Assembly (NCBI GenBank): GCA_022606135.1
Contig: JABYQN010000008.1
Span: 2,108,001-2,172,000 of the forward strand
Source: Fomes fomentarius
Taxonomy: Eukaryota; Basidiomycota; Agaricomycetes; Polyporales; Polyporaceae
Length of the DNA stretch: 64,000 bases
Direction: 5' to 3'
In this document: positions 1-10,796 of the stretch, piece by piece
How the letters are laid out: the number at the start of each line of letters is the position of its first letter
Numbering within the stretch: the stretch's first letter is position 1
Program-made: the position numbers and the translations under genes
The notes under the pieces: model-generated
Told to the model about the DNA's origin: nothing
The model's input: only the letters and a program-made list of their open reading frames with translations
The model's database searches: none

Positions 1-6
1 GATAGA

Positions 7-1662
7 TTAGCTATTGGTCATTTTTTGCGTGAATGTTGCCATCAAACTCTCACCACAGCGATCAGTACTACATTGAATACACTATGAGGGAATGAGACTC
101 AGGCCGAGAACCGAGTTAACGAGACATGACTTGCCATATCACAAGCCCTAGATGGGAGGAGTCGGATGTTAGTCAATGTATATCGGTCCGTAGAGCCCGT
201 GTACCTGTGCTCAACGCGTATCGAATCAGGGTATCGATCGTAGAGCTCGTCCTGATTCATGTCAGCTTCGGAGCGACGTAGGAAAAATCTGACTGACTGT
301 TTCATTCCTGTACGACTATGCGCGAGCGCATGTATGAGCGCGGATGTTACAAATATGTCTGCCGTTAAGTTGAGTGCGGCGGCCGAAGCTTCCAGCGACT
401 TTGACGAGTTAATCAGCGGAAGAGATTCTCTGATGTTGTGCCACCTTACCAATTGACAACCCTTTTCACCGCAAGAAACATATCTAGGATAGCTCATGAG
501 TATCGGGTGAGCAGGCTTGGAATCGCTCAAATAACATACCCAATGGCATATAACGCTAGCCCCGAATGGCACTGTGAGAATTTGTGTCAAATGAACACCT
601 AGATCTTGCTGCGTACCTATCAAGCAAGCTGCAGTGGCGATTAGCCCTATTCATACTAAGCTGTGAGGTGAGACTAACAGATAGAGGCAGTGTTAAATAA
701 TGCCTGGTTTTCCCCGAGATTCATGAGCTCCTAGAACGGCATGGTGATGTATTATCACCTACCGCTGCCACTGCCGCAATACGGTACCATTTTTTTGACC
801 CGACTGAACAGCCATATTGCTCGGTGTGAGCATCCTAGGAAGTACTGCGACATGCTCACGAATCCATAGACGTCGCACAAAAAATCTAGAAGTATGAAAG
901 AGAGGAGCTCAGTGGCTTGTTCCAGCAACGAATCAGATGGTTGTTTATCGGCGTACATCTCAACAACAAGCATCACAAATGCCTGGGGGTGGGAACCCAT
1001 TATCATGGGCTTTAGAGGCGAGTATACACTGTAAATTATGCACTCACACTGACGAGAACCAGGAGCTGAACACGAGAGCCAGAGACATATTGAGTTTGCT
1101 CAAATAATCTGAGTTCAGGCGAGACTCACTTGTGCAGAAGGCCTAAAGAGTAAGCGGTCAATCAAGTATACCGAGTTATGGGCGGCATAGGGTCTGATAC
1201 ACACCATCGAAGAGAAGTCGACAAAGTGATCGTATCGCCGAAGCCGGTGATGAGACTTGAGTAACTAGATAAGACCCAGGTGCGTCAATCTCACTTGTAG
1301 AGGTCATGGATCATTTCAAAAGACTCGGCCCAGCGTACCATACTTGCATAATCAACGCCGAGTTCAGGGCTTCCAAGATACTGTACTCGGTGATGACATT
1401 AGCGAGACAAGACTTGCAGACAAACATGGACGTAAAGTGCGGCTCACACTACTGATCCCACCCAAATCTTGAGTAGCCACTTGTCCGAATGATAGTTACA
1501 GTAATAGTAGTATGCTTGAAGAAAAATAGCTCCTTGAAGACTTGCAGCGCACATACCATAGGTCAATACAAGCTGCATGGAACAGGTATATGAGACGTAC
1601 AGCAAACTAATGAATGTTCCTAGGAGTATTGCTCCAAAGACGGGGTCAAGCTTGAGTGACAT
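7..1662 (-). CDS. Diverged DUF6534-like seven-helix membrane protein
   Basis: No function is known for this family; the call rests on remembered family features, not a search. Reading on the minus strand, exon 1 (1662-1448) begins MSLKLDPVFGAILLGTF, giving the first membrane helix and a second helix ending KWLLKIWVGSV. A GTGAGC donor at 1447 joins to an acceptor before 1380, where frame continues ILEALNSALIMQVWY, a third helix. A further hydrophobic block with SQYFLGCSHRAIWLFSR lies near 755-900. A helix LEASAAALNLTADIFVTSAL followed by SRTGMK lies near 300-400, the usual TGFKRT-like loop of the family. Then comes DTLIRYALSTG near 185-220. The C-terminus ESLMATFTQKMTNS ends at a TAA at 7-9. 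Middle exons between 1330 and 850 are not resolved, so spacing is unusually wide and partial decay is possible. Confidence 0.6.
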
Positions 1663-1960
1663 GACGCTTCACAAAGAGAAAGAAAGGGACCGAAATGATC
1701 CTAGTCAAACCGGATGAAAAGACGTGCATTGACGGGGTATATATAGTATGAGTATCTGACAACATGGAAGAAGTCCCGAAATCCGCAGGGTTACACTGGC
1801 CAGCCATCAGCGACGGTAGTGAGGATCCCACACAGTTGACAGATCACTCCCAGGCTCGAGCTCGGGGGAAGGCGCTAGATAACCTCACTGTAGATTCATC
1901 TTCCATACTCACGAAATCTGCGTCCAACATACGTAACCATAGTGTTGCCGTGGAGTCAGA

Positions 1961-1974
1961 GCACTCCGGAGTGC
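1961..1974. repeat. Perfect 14-bp palindrome
   Basis: GCACTCCGGAGTGC is its own reverse complement. Flanking copies of CACTC/AGAG make the neighbourhood partly repetitive. A homodimeric transcription-factor site is possible, but nothing proves it. Confidence 0.5.
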
Positions 1975-2088
1975 AGACCACTCTGCTCCAACCGGCATCT
2001 CGGCTTATCACTCCATCAGCACTCCGACAGCAACCGAGATGTCGCGATTTCCGGTGAGCGTTTGATGCTCGGCTAGCTTTCCTCAGGC

Positions 2089-2142
2089 TGACCGCGAATC
2101 GCGGTCACGTTCACAAACACGACGCGGTCATTTCACCGCGTC
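2089..2142. repeat. Two adjacent GC-rich hairpins sharing GCGGT
   Basis: Hairpin 1 is TGACCGCG-AAT-CGCGGTCA (2089-2107, 8-bp stem). Hairpin 2 is GACGCGGT-CATTTC-ACCGCGTC (2121-2142, 8-bp stem). Both carry the core ACCGCG/CGCGGT, so the region has four inverted copies of one hexamer within 54 bases. They lie about 660 bases upstream of the first dioxygenase start. Confidence 0.55.
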
Positions 2143-2798
2143 TACCATTTGAGCTTATCTCCTTCCAGTCGCCTTTTCACCTGTCTGCTCCCTCCCGCTG
2201 TCTGTTTGATTCTACCAGAACTACCTGGTCTCTGACTCATTTCGGCTAGGCTTTAGTTGACTTTAGGGCAGACATTTGAGGATCGGGTAGCACCGTTGGC
2301 TTCTTCGGGATGGGGACAAAGTTGAAGAGTCATCAATCTCTGACGGAATGATCAAGTTGGAGGCAATTTGATTACGGAGGGTAACTTTGTTTTCAGACCT
2401 TCCTGTATACATATGAATCATTAGTAGTGGAGGATGCATTCGGGTCCTAACAAGCGCCGAAACACCAATGCAGGCGGGCGCCATGCAGAAACCGCCGACC
2501 GAAGTGTTGCCTAAAGCACTCATTCTACAGCGTCACTAAAATGGGACTTCTTTTAACTCATGGACAGGTCAGGTGCTACACAAATAGCTTCACTCTTTCG
2601 GCCGACGGGAAGGCCTGTGGGGCATCTCCCATGCCATGAATACCATGAGACCACTCACATGTCGTCATATCCTCTTCCTGAATCTTAGACCTTAATCTCG
2701 AAGTACTTAATCTGCTTTCGAGCTCTCATCCTGCCAGACTGTTCACTCTATTGCCCCCATCCAATTGCGATCTGCGCCCTGCTTCCAAGGATACTATC

Positions 2799-4417
2799 AT
2801 GCCTGGCACGACGTTTCCATTTGCGCCGCACTATGTGCCAGCGGCGCCAACAAAGGAGGACTGTGAGCACCCTTGATGCCATCTATCAAACTCAGCTCTC
2901 CTGCATATCAATCATTTGGAACACAGTAGAATGGGCGGACCTGCCCATCATCGACTTTTCCAAGGCGCACACCCCAGAAGGACGCGCTGAGCTGGCACCC
3001 CAAGTTCGCGATGCTATGCGCAACACAGGTTTTCTGTACGCCATCAATCATGGCATGACTCAAGCTCAGGTATGTGCGCGTGTGAGCAGAAGACGGCCCT
3101 GGCATCTAACACCTTCACATTTCCCCAGACAGATCGCATCTTTGACATCGGCGATGCACTGTTCACCCAGGTGTCGGAGGAGGAGAAGATGCAGCACGCC
3201 GCAAAGATGGCGGAGGAAGGATCGAAGATCGGGTATAAGCCGCGTCAGCTTTGGGTATCACCGCTCTCACCTAGACTAGACGACGGAGGCTGACTTATCG
3301 ATAGACTATTGAAAACGGAATTCGGGACCAGCATGAGCAGTACGCTTGTACGTTTCAGACGACCGCCCGCCGCGCTTGTGGTTGTGTGCACCCTGCTGAT
3401 GTATTCTGACTACACAGTACATCGCTCTATCTTTGGGCAGCAGCAGCACCCCAAAGCTCTCGAACCGTTCCTTCCCGAGCTTCGCACGTTCTCTGAGCAC
3501 AATCATTTCAACGTCCTCCATCCCGTACTCCAGTGAGACTAGCTCCCAGTGGTATCATCTGAGTACTCCGCTTATAGTCTCTCGTAGATTGCTCGCATTG
3601 GGTATGGAATTGCCCGAGGATACTTTCGTGAAGCTACACAACTTCGACCGTGTGGGGGATGCTGCTGGTGAGTCTCGTCTTTAACGCTTTGGAAATCGAA
3701 AGACCTGACGCGCTATTCAGCACGATTCATCAAATAGTGAGAATCCTCTCTTTTGCGTCTAGCCTTTGTCCCAGACGCCTTTAATCACACCTTCCAGTCA
3801 TCCGCGCACTCAGGAGGAAGAGCTGAAGACGAAGAATGTGTGGCTCAAGGGACACACCGGTAGGTACATTGCGCGCATAGGCGTTGCTTATGCTGATCTG
3901 GGTATTTAGACACTGGATCTGTCACCATTTTATGGAGCCAGCCAGTCTCCGCGCTGCAGATCATGTCTCCGGACGGAAAATGGCGCTGGGTACGGCACAT
4001 CGACAACGCTCTGGTATGTCGTCTTCAGTACGAAAAATCGATCCCATTTAACTCATTTCTCTATCTTCTGCGCAGGTCATCAACACCGGAGACACATTGG
4101 ACATGCTTTCTGGCGGCTTCTACAAGGGTACGATCCACCGCGTAGTCCAGCCGCCCGCGGACCAGCGGGGTGTAACGCGCCTGGGTGCATACTACTTCGC
4201 GATGACAGACGACGACGTCAAGCTGGTTCCCTTCGTTGAGAGCCCTGTGCTGAAGCGCGTCGGGGTCAAAAGGCGGATTGAAGACAAGGATGCGCCGACA
4301 ATGGGCGAGTGGCGCAAGGGGCGCGCCATGGCCTATGGTTTCAAAGAGACGAAGCGCCGGGACGATGGCATGGAGGAGCAGATCGTCAATGGTATTGCGG
4401 TGACACACTACAACTAG
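2799..4417 (+). CDS. 2-oxoglutarate/Fe(II) dioxygenase, copy 1
   Basis: Predicted non-haem iron oxygenase of the isopenicillin-N-synthase-like superfamily (DIOX_N plus 2OG-FeII_Oxy); substrate unknown, cytosolic. Exons: 2799-2862, 2927-3069, 3129-3254, 3305-3347, 3418-3532, 3588-3667, 3721-3736, 3798-3859, 3910-4013, 4076-4417. They sum to 1095 nt, 364 aa. The N-terminal part has LPIIDFSK and GFLYAINHGM, typical of DIOX_N. Iron ligands are H215 and D217 (GHTD) and H272 (TIHRV). The 2OG-binding Arg is probably R286 in TRLG, where the usual R-x-S has Gly instead of Ser. The start MPGTTFPFAP is shared with copy 2. Exon 7 is only 16 nt. First of three tandem copies with identical intron phases; length is usual for the family. 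Confidence 0.93.
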
Positions 4418-5252
4418 GTCGGAAGGGCAGTCAACTGTACGATAATGGTTGAGGTCGCAGTCTGTACGAAGTTATGCTTGCTAGATATCTCAAGCCGCTC
4501 ATATATCGTACTCTCATGATGGACTCGGTTCCGAGGCGTGTTCGTGTCGTAGCTTCGCTTCAATCCAGGAGAGTGGAAAAGGTCTCATGATTGGTTTCAC
4601 TGTCAAATTTCTCGAGCCAAAAACTAGCTGACTTCCGAAGTCCCCCTTCCCCAATGCGCTCTCACTGGCACCTTGTCCTTTCAAATGCCGCTATTTTTGT
4701 AGCGCGGTAGATGTTGATCATCGATGGAAACTGGGCTCAGGATAATATGATTCATATATGTTTCCTTCACAAATCGAATCATAAAAGTATACTCGGAGTG
4801 ATTGCACAGATGGTCGATCATAATGGAATGTCGACTTAACGATATGAAGCTGGATGCATGAGCGACCATGCCACATCGTTTAGACTCCGATAAACATGCC
4901 GACACAAGCCGTCGGCTTTACTCGGAGCTGAAAGTCTTGCGTCGACGAAGTCTCTGCCCTGACTTCGCTACTATCTATATCCCCTCACTGACACCCTTCT
5001 CGCATTCAATGCGATCTCATCAATATGTCAGCTGTGCAGCTCTGATGATACGGGCGTCACTCGAGCCTCCTCACAGGTTCTCATAGTACCTCCACCATGA
5101 GACCATTCTATTTTGTGTCTCCAGACCATGTCTGCTTGCGATGTAAAGCTTGATCAAGCGGCCTTTCGGCAGCCTTCTTGGCCACTTCGCCCCCTCTTGT
5201 TGGCCTTGATTATCACCTCTCTTGAGACTACCTAGTACGCGACTCGGAAGTC
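4418..5252. other. Intergenic, dioxygenases 1-2
   Basis: I see no coding signal; it should hold the terminator of copy 1 and the promoter of copy 2. Confidence 0.5.
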
Positions 5253-6861
5253 ATGCCTGGGACAACGTTACCATTCGCGCCTCACCATATTCCAGCCGCG
5301 CCAACGAAGGAGGAGCGTGAGTCTCGTTCTGCTCTCAGTCGTGAACCGTAACCCACATCCTGCTGCTTCGCAGTCGAATGGGCGGACCTGCCCATAATTG
5401 ACCTCTCCAAGGCCCGCACGCCTGAGGGGCGCGCCGCATTAGCGCCCCAAGTTCGCGATGCCATGCATAACCTAGGATTTCTTTGTGTCATTAACCATGG
5501 GTGGACGCAAGCTCAGGTAGGTTGGCCGCCTCAATCGATACTTGTCATTGATCGTAACACAATACTGCATTGTAGAGAGACCGAATCTTTGATGTTGCGG
5601 ACGTCATGTTCTCCCAAGTGTCCGAAGAGGAGAAGAGGCAGCATACCGCAAAGATTGCAGAGGAAGGTTCGAAGCGAGGGTACAAGCCGCGTCAGCTCTG
5701 GGTATGTCCACCTCATCAGCACGGATGTGTGTATCGCTGACGTATTGTAGACTCTCGATAATGGAGTCCGTGACCAGCATGAGCATTACGTGAGTGAGTA
5801 TAAACCTCTCTCGAAGCTGCGTATGGTTTTCAGTATACTCAAAGCATATGCTCCGTAGTGCACCGTTCAATCTATGGACAGCAGGAGCACCCCAAAGCCG
5901 TAGAGCCTTTCCTACCAGAGCTGCGTTCTTTCGCTGAGTACAATCATCACAAGATTCTACACACCCTCCTGCAGTATGTGCGGCCCATACATTCAATGGC
6001 AATTGCGCTCACATCCATCGCTTCAGACTACTGGCTCTTGGGATGGAATTGCCTGAGGATACGTTCGTGAACATCCATAACTTCGATGGCACTGGAGAGG
6101 CACACGGTACGTTGAATGATCTACCCGTTGGACTTCACACACTGAGATTCGTCCTAGTCCGATTCATCAAGTAGTGAGTTCGCAGGCCCCTGTCAGGAAT
6201 TGTTAAGTACTGATATCTCGCTCTAGCTATCCGCGTTCTCTGGAAGAAGAGATTAAGACGAAGAATGTCTGGGCGAAGGGTCATACTGGTACGCTCCACT
6301 GTCTGCCCATAGCCTCACTACTGATCGAAACGTTATAAGACATGGGAACCGTCACCATCCTCTGGAGCCAGCCTGTGTCCGGGCTGCAGATGAAGTCTCC
6401 CGACGGCAAATGGCGGTGGATAAAGCATATCGACAACGGCCTCGTACGTCTCCCTCTGGTGTCATTTCGTCGAGTAGAACACATCGGGACCTTACTATCT
6501 TAACATCTCAAAATAGGTCATCAACGTTGGGGACACGATGGAAATGCTTTCCGGAGGGTTTTACAAGGGTACCATCCACCGCGTTATCCAGCCCGCCATG
6601 GACCAGCGCGGCATGCCGCGCCTCGGCGTGTTTTACTTCGGTATGACGGACGACGATGTGCGCCTCGTGCCCTTTGCGGAGAGCCCAGTGTTCAAGCGCG
6701 TCGAGATCCAGCGCAAGGTAGACGATAGCGACGCGCTGACGATGAGCGAGTGGCGCAAGGGTCGCGCGATGAGTTACGGCCTGAAGGAGACGAAGCAGGC
6801 CGTTGACGACTCGTTGGAGGAACAGATGGTGAACGGCATAGTCATGAAGCATTACAACTAG
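5253..6861 (+). CDS. 2-oxoglutarate/Fe(II) dioxygenase, copy 2
   Basis: Paralogue of the gene at 2799-4417 with the same ten exons: 5253-5316, 5374-5516, 5576-5701, 5751-5793, 5859-5973, 6027-6106, 6158-6173, 6227-6288, 6340-6443, 6517-6861. Sum 1098 nt, 365 aa. It keeps H215-x-D217, H272 and R286 (PRLG), so it should be catalytically competent. DIOX_N motifs LPIIDLSK and VINHGW are present; FLYAINHGM of copy 1 is replaced by FLCVINHGW. The terminal exon ends VMKHYN, against VTHYN and VRHYN in its sisters. Donors and acceptors are canonical and exon lengths match copy 1 exactly except the last. The reaction is unknown; a role in secondary metabolism or amino-acid/nucleoside oxidation is only a guess from family membership. 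Confidence 0.93.
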
Positions 6862-7942
6862 GGGCTGAGAACGCCGAACGAATTCGGCATGAATTTACGA
6901 TATCGAGTCGATGCCTGTACAAGTTCGAATACGAACCCTTGTTTTCATAGTCCTCGCACCTAGGCCGCAACCCCGTTCGTGTGGTATTTCGGTGACCGGT
7001 GCGTCCTGGGTGTGATATTCTGGTGTTCGCTCACACACTTTAGCTCAGGGTTTCAAGGGTGCCTCCACATTACTTCCGCTCTTCGGGCACACACAGGTTA
7101 GCACCCGTCGATAACGAGCCATTTGGATTCTACCCCGACCCATACGCGCACTGGTCGATACCCGTCGACGATGGGTACAGGTCAGATTTGACTGAATTAT
7201 TGTACTGGTTCAGGCTTACGACACCTCTTGACCTACCTCACATTGCGTCGCGTGATTGATGAGCCGACATGTTTGAACAACACAATGAGCATAGAAGAAT
7301 GTACATTGAGCCATCTCTCTCACTAACGTTCATCGGCCGATGACCCGCCGCAGGTCACAGGTATATTTGTCGCAAACCATAACCATATTGGTACTCGCAC
7401 GGGCTTTTAACTGTACCTGTCACGGGTACCTGACCCATTCTAGATATGCTCTACCACAGACCGACCGGAAGAACGTACTAACTTGAGCTCGTTTTAGTAT
7501 CCTCCTATTTCTCATTCCCACCAAACGAGGAATCAATGCTTCTGCGGAGAGCCGTCGTACGGCTATCTCGAAGTGAGTTCAGTTGGAGTCGAAGAGAGCT
7601 GCGTGGGTAAGGCGACAATGTAGTTCGTCCCACGGATGTTTTCGCTGACTCACGTCAGTAATCGACGAACTGGTTCAGAGGATAGCACTTCGGGTCCTGA
7701 ATGGATCTAGCGTTTACTGACATCATAGCATAACTGCGATAACGTGCTATCAGTTGTCGGGATTCTCTGTACCCGCCGCCGCACCTTCGTGTCCCAGATA
7801 CCTGCCACATTGCATTCGTTGTGATTGATATACATAGCACCAGGGCCGTATGATAGATATCTCTCCGCTCACGTTCAAGTACGGACTCTGACCTGCCTGC
7901 TTCCAACCACTGGCAGTAGCCCCGGTTCCTTCCCGACTCATC
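6862..7942. other. Intergenic, dioxygenases 2-3
   Basis: No supported gene. About 1.1 kb, presumably the promoter region of copy 3. Confidence 0.5.
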
Positions 7943-9601
7943 ATGCCTGCAACGACGATTCCTCCCGTAGCTCACTATGCGCCACCTCCTGCGACAAAGG
8001 AGGAATGTAAGTCTCACTATATCACACATGCATCTAGTGTCGTGCTGACAAGCTTTGGGACGCATTGTTTAGTGGAATGGGCCGACTTCCCTATCATTGA
8101 TCTCTCGAAGGGGAGGACACCGGAAGGTCGCGCGCAACTTGCGCCCGTCGCGCGGGACGCCATGCGCACTTACGGTTTCCTCTATGTTGTCAATCATGGT
8201 CTCACGGACGCTCAGGTATATCCTTCCTGCTTTCCCATAGCGGATGGGCGTTGAATATATGAGCGTGACATAGAATGAACGTATGATCGACATTGCAGAC
8301 GTTCCTTTCTCTAAGGTTCCGGAGGAGGAGCAGAAGCAATTCACGTCGAAGATCAAGGAAGTTGGCTCCTACAAAGGATACAAGCACCGTCAATTCTGGG
8401 TCCGTCGCTTCTCCCTCTCACACTGCGCCCAAAGTGCTGCTACTCATTCGCTCATTCGTTCAGACTGTGGACAATGGTGTCCGTGACCAGATCGAGCACT
8501 ACAATAGTACGTCCAGCCCGTTGGTTGTATGCCATTGATGGTTCGAGATACTGTCTGTCTGATCCCTCGCTGCCCCAGTGCACCGCACAATGTTCCAGCA
8601 ACAGCACCCCAAGGCGCTGCAGCCCTTCCTACCGGAGATCCGTGCGTTCGTCGAGCACAACCACTACAACGTTCTTCATCAAGTACTTCGGTGCGGTCAA
8701 CAAGTTTGCATCTCTCTACCAATTCAACGTGTCTCACTTTGATTGCGTGGTGCGATCAGGCTACTCGCCCTCGGCCTAGAGCTCCCTGAAGAAACGTTCG
8801 TCAACCTCCATAACTTTGACGCTCAAGGGGAGACCTATGGTACGTGCACACGGGAGTACCAGCTTGAGCCTTGCAAAGCTAACACAATTATGAACATTTC
8901 CCAGTCCGCTTCATGAAGTAGTATGTAGAGCGCGCCTCTAGATCCGAAGGAGAGAACTTACACAGTACCAACAGTTACACGCGTACCCAGGAAGACGAGG
9001 AGAAGACAAAGAACGTGTGGATGAAGGGACACACAGGTGCTCACCTAATCCCATTATTCTCTAGTCTACATTCACTCACCTTACACTGTTCAGACATCGG
9101 CACCCTCTCGATCCTCTGGAGCCAGCCCGTCACCGCGCTCCAGATCCTATGCCCCGACGGGAAATGGCGCTATGTGAAGCACATCCCCAACGGGATAGTG
9201 AGTTTTTCATCCTTCGCGCTCCTGGAGACGAACCACTCACCACCTGGACTTCCCTCCAGATCGTCAATGCCGGTGACTCGCTGGAGATGCTCTCCGGCGG
9301 CGTCTACAAGGCGACCATCCACCGCGTCTTCCAGCCTCCCGCGGACCAACGAGGCTACACCCGCCTCGGGCTCTTCTACTTCGGCTACGCGGACGACGAC
9401 GTCAAGCTCGTGCCGTTCACAGAGAGCCCCCTCCTGCAGCGCATTGGCATCACGCGCAAGTGCCCGGACGAGGACGCACCGACGATGGGCGAGTGGCGCA
9501 TCGCGCGGACCAAGGTGTACGGCGTGTCTGAGACTCAGAAGAAGGATGATCGGGTGGAGGAGCAGGTCGTCAACGGACTGGTCGTGCGGCACTACAACTA
9601 G
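7943..9601 (+). CDS. 2-oxoglutarate/Fe(II) dioxygenase, copy 3
   Basis: Third tandem paralogue. Exons 7943-8006, 8073-8215, 8274-8399, 8464-8506, 8579-8690, 8760-8839, 8905-8920, 8975-9036, 9094-9197, 9260-9601. Sum 1092 nt, 363 aa. One codon is missing in exon 5 relative to copies 1 and 2 (FQQQHPKA against FGQQQHPKA). Ligands are H214-x-D216 and H271, with R285 in TRLG. Its 3' end and downstream DNA are the source or sister of a decayed copy at 11919-12017. Convergent permease relics follow it, so the ancestral neighbour was a permease on the opposite strand. It is the most diverged of the three at the N-terminus (MPATTIPPVAHYAPP). Confidence 0.93.
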
Positions 9602-9689
9602 GGACCCGAGGCATGATCTGGAAGTAAAAGAGGGAATATGAGTGACAACGTCCTGTATATGATCCGAACACTATGAGTGCAGGTCGAAT

Positions 9690-9760
9690 GCCCCCCATTG
9701 TCCTATGTCATTTTGACCGGGTCCATAAGTCGGCGTCGATAACACCAAACCGTCCAGCAC
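9690..9760 (-). pseudogene. Relic of a permease 3' end
   Basis: On the minus strand this stretch aligns by eye with the last codons of the permease at 19692-21807. ATGGACCCGGTCAAAATGAC here corresponds to AGAGGTCCCATCAAAACGAC there, and a TAG follows at the same place. The upstream part, with indels, matches the CATCGTCGATTT stretch. Only a short tail is recognisable. Confidence 0.5.
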
Positions 9761-10232
9761 TGAAGGGTAGGCAGCGAGAAAGGAGAGGGACACTTCACTT
9801 CCTTCAAGTTCTTCCAGCCAGACGATGATGGTGCTCATACAGACATCTTGGCCACTTCGTGATATCTACAGTATTTTTGATATACGTAGAGGCGGATGAC
9901 GGTGACCAGTGAGTATCAAGTAAGTACCTCAGTAGACGCCTGGAAGAGGCGCCGTGTATCAAGCGCCGACCTTCTAGACGAACTTCCAACGTCAGCCTGA
10001 GAGCCGCCGGTTGTCACTTGATTGAAGGTTCATTGATGATGGTACATTCAGGTACATGTACAATGCCCAGACAAAATATGAGAGACAGGTCCATGCTCTG
10101 ATCTCATTCGATGGACAACGTCGACAAAAGGGACATGATCAAGTCGGGAACAACATGTTAAAAGTCTTGCACATATTCCATGCGCAAGGAAACGTATCAG
10201 TAAACGCGGGACCTACAGGAGAAGGGATAAAC
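9761..10232. other. Intergenic with decayed duplicate DNA
   Basis: The last ~100 bases (from about 10136) resemble 18663-18790 downstream of the second orphan gene: both contain AAAAGTCTTGCACA and GACCTACAGGA. They are therefore part of the duplicated block. No gene is seen. Confidence 0.45.
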
Positions 10233-10796
10233 TCAGTTCTGAAAGTTATCATCAGGAACTCCATACACGCACCTCTGTTCATCCTCGTATTTCATATGAT
10301 ACCACTTCGCACCTTGCTTCTTCACTCCAATGAACTCCTTCACGCCTTTCACGTCCGCCAGATCGAGGTGCGCATGGAGAGCTTCGTGCGAGCTATTGTC
10401 CTTGAAAACAAACAACCACGACTTCCGAGGACACCGGACGTAGAGAGAGGCGCGGCGTAGGGAGGGAAGGTTAGGGAACTGACGGTAGACTTTGCTAATC
10501 ATGTAGTCCACCGCAAAGTCCTCCATCCCCTCGAGTTCATGGCGGAATTCCTCTGGTGTCATCTGCTCCCGCTCGCCGGGATCGAACTCGTCGTATAGCA
10601 TCTCTGCCCATCGGTAGATGCACTTCTTGTCGAGCTTCACCGCGTATGCACGGGTAACTGCACGTCCCTGCGGGAGGTAGACACGACCAGAGCGCCTTGG
10701 GATGGTAGATGGGGTAGCCGCAGGTGAGGAGGTAGATGGGGTGGCCGCAGGTGAGGAGGTAGATGTGGTGGCTGCTGGTGAGGGGTTGGATGACAT
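10233..10796 (-). CDS. Orphan protein, copy 1
   Basis: Not recognised. The frame can start further upstream at 10850, but MSSNPSP (start 10796) is at the position equivalent to MESAPAT in copy 2 and is preferred; about 187 aa. After a Ser/Thr/Ala/Pro-rich head comes a conserved body shared with copy 2 (18812-19309): YLPQG, VTRAYAVKLD, KCIYRW, FPNLPSLRRAS, YVRCPR, WLFVFKDNSSHEAL, GVKEFIGVKKQGAKWY. This copy extends past YEDE with QRCVYGVPDDNFQN. The head contains three 9-residue repeats (SSPAATPST). Preservation of the body in both copies while the head drifts suggests the protein is or was under selection. Confidence 0.6.
   Translation of the reverse strand: MSSNPSPAATTSTSSPAATPSTSSPAATPSTIPRRSGRVYLPQGRAVTRAYAVKLDKKCIYRWAEMLYDEFDPGEREQMTPEEFRHELEGMEDFAVDYMISKVYRQFPNLPSLRRASLYVRCPRKSWLFVFKDNSSHEALHAHLDLADVKGVKEFIGVKKQGAKWYHMKYEDEQRCVYGVPDDNFQN
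10705..10785. repeat. 27-bp tandem repeat, three units
   Basis: Three units beginning GTAGATG and containing GTGAGGAG or GTGAGGGG, 27 bases each. They encode the Ser/Thr/Ala/Pro repeats of the orphan protein. Length polymorphism between strains is likely. Confidence 0.7.

Larger units (their letters stand above)
1663..2798. other. Non-coding stretch with palindromes
   Basis: Only short open frames without recognisable features occur here. The stretch separates the DUF6534-like gene (minus) from the first dioxygenase (plus), so it should contain both promoters. It holds a perfect 14-bp palindrome and two GC-rich hairpins, listed separately. Confidence 0.5.

Noticed and set aside
2908..3105. 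Minus-strand frame over dioxygenase copy 1
   Set aside because: Antisense of exon 2, with no support in copies 2 and 3.
9015..9641. 208-codon plus-strand frame
   Set aside because: Runs through the introns and wrong frame of dioxygenase copy 3; its Ser/Arg-rich composition is a shadow of the real exons.
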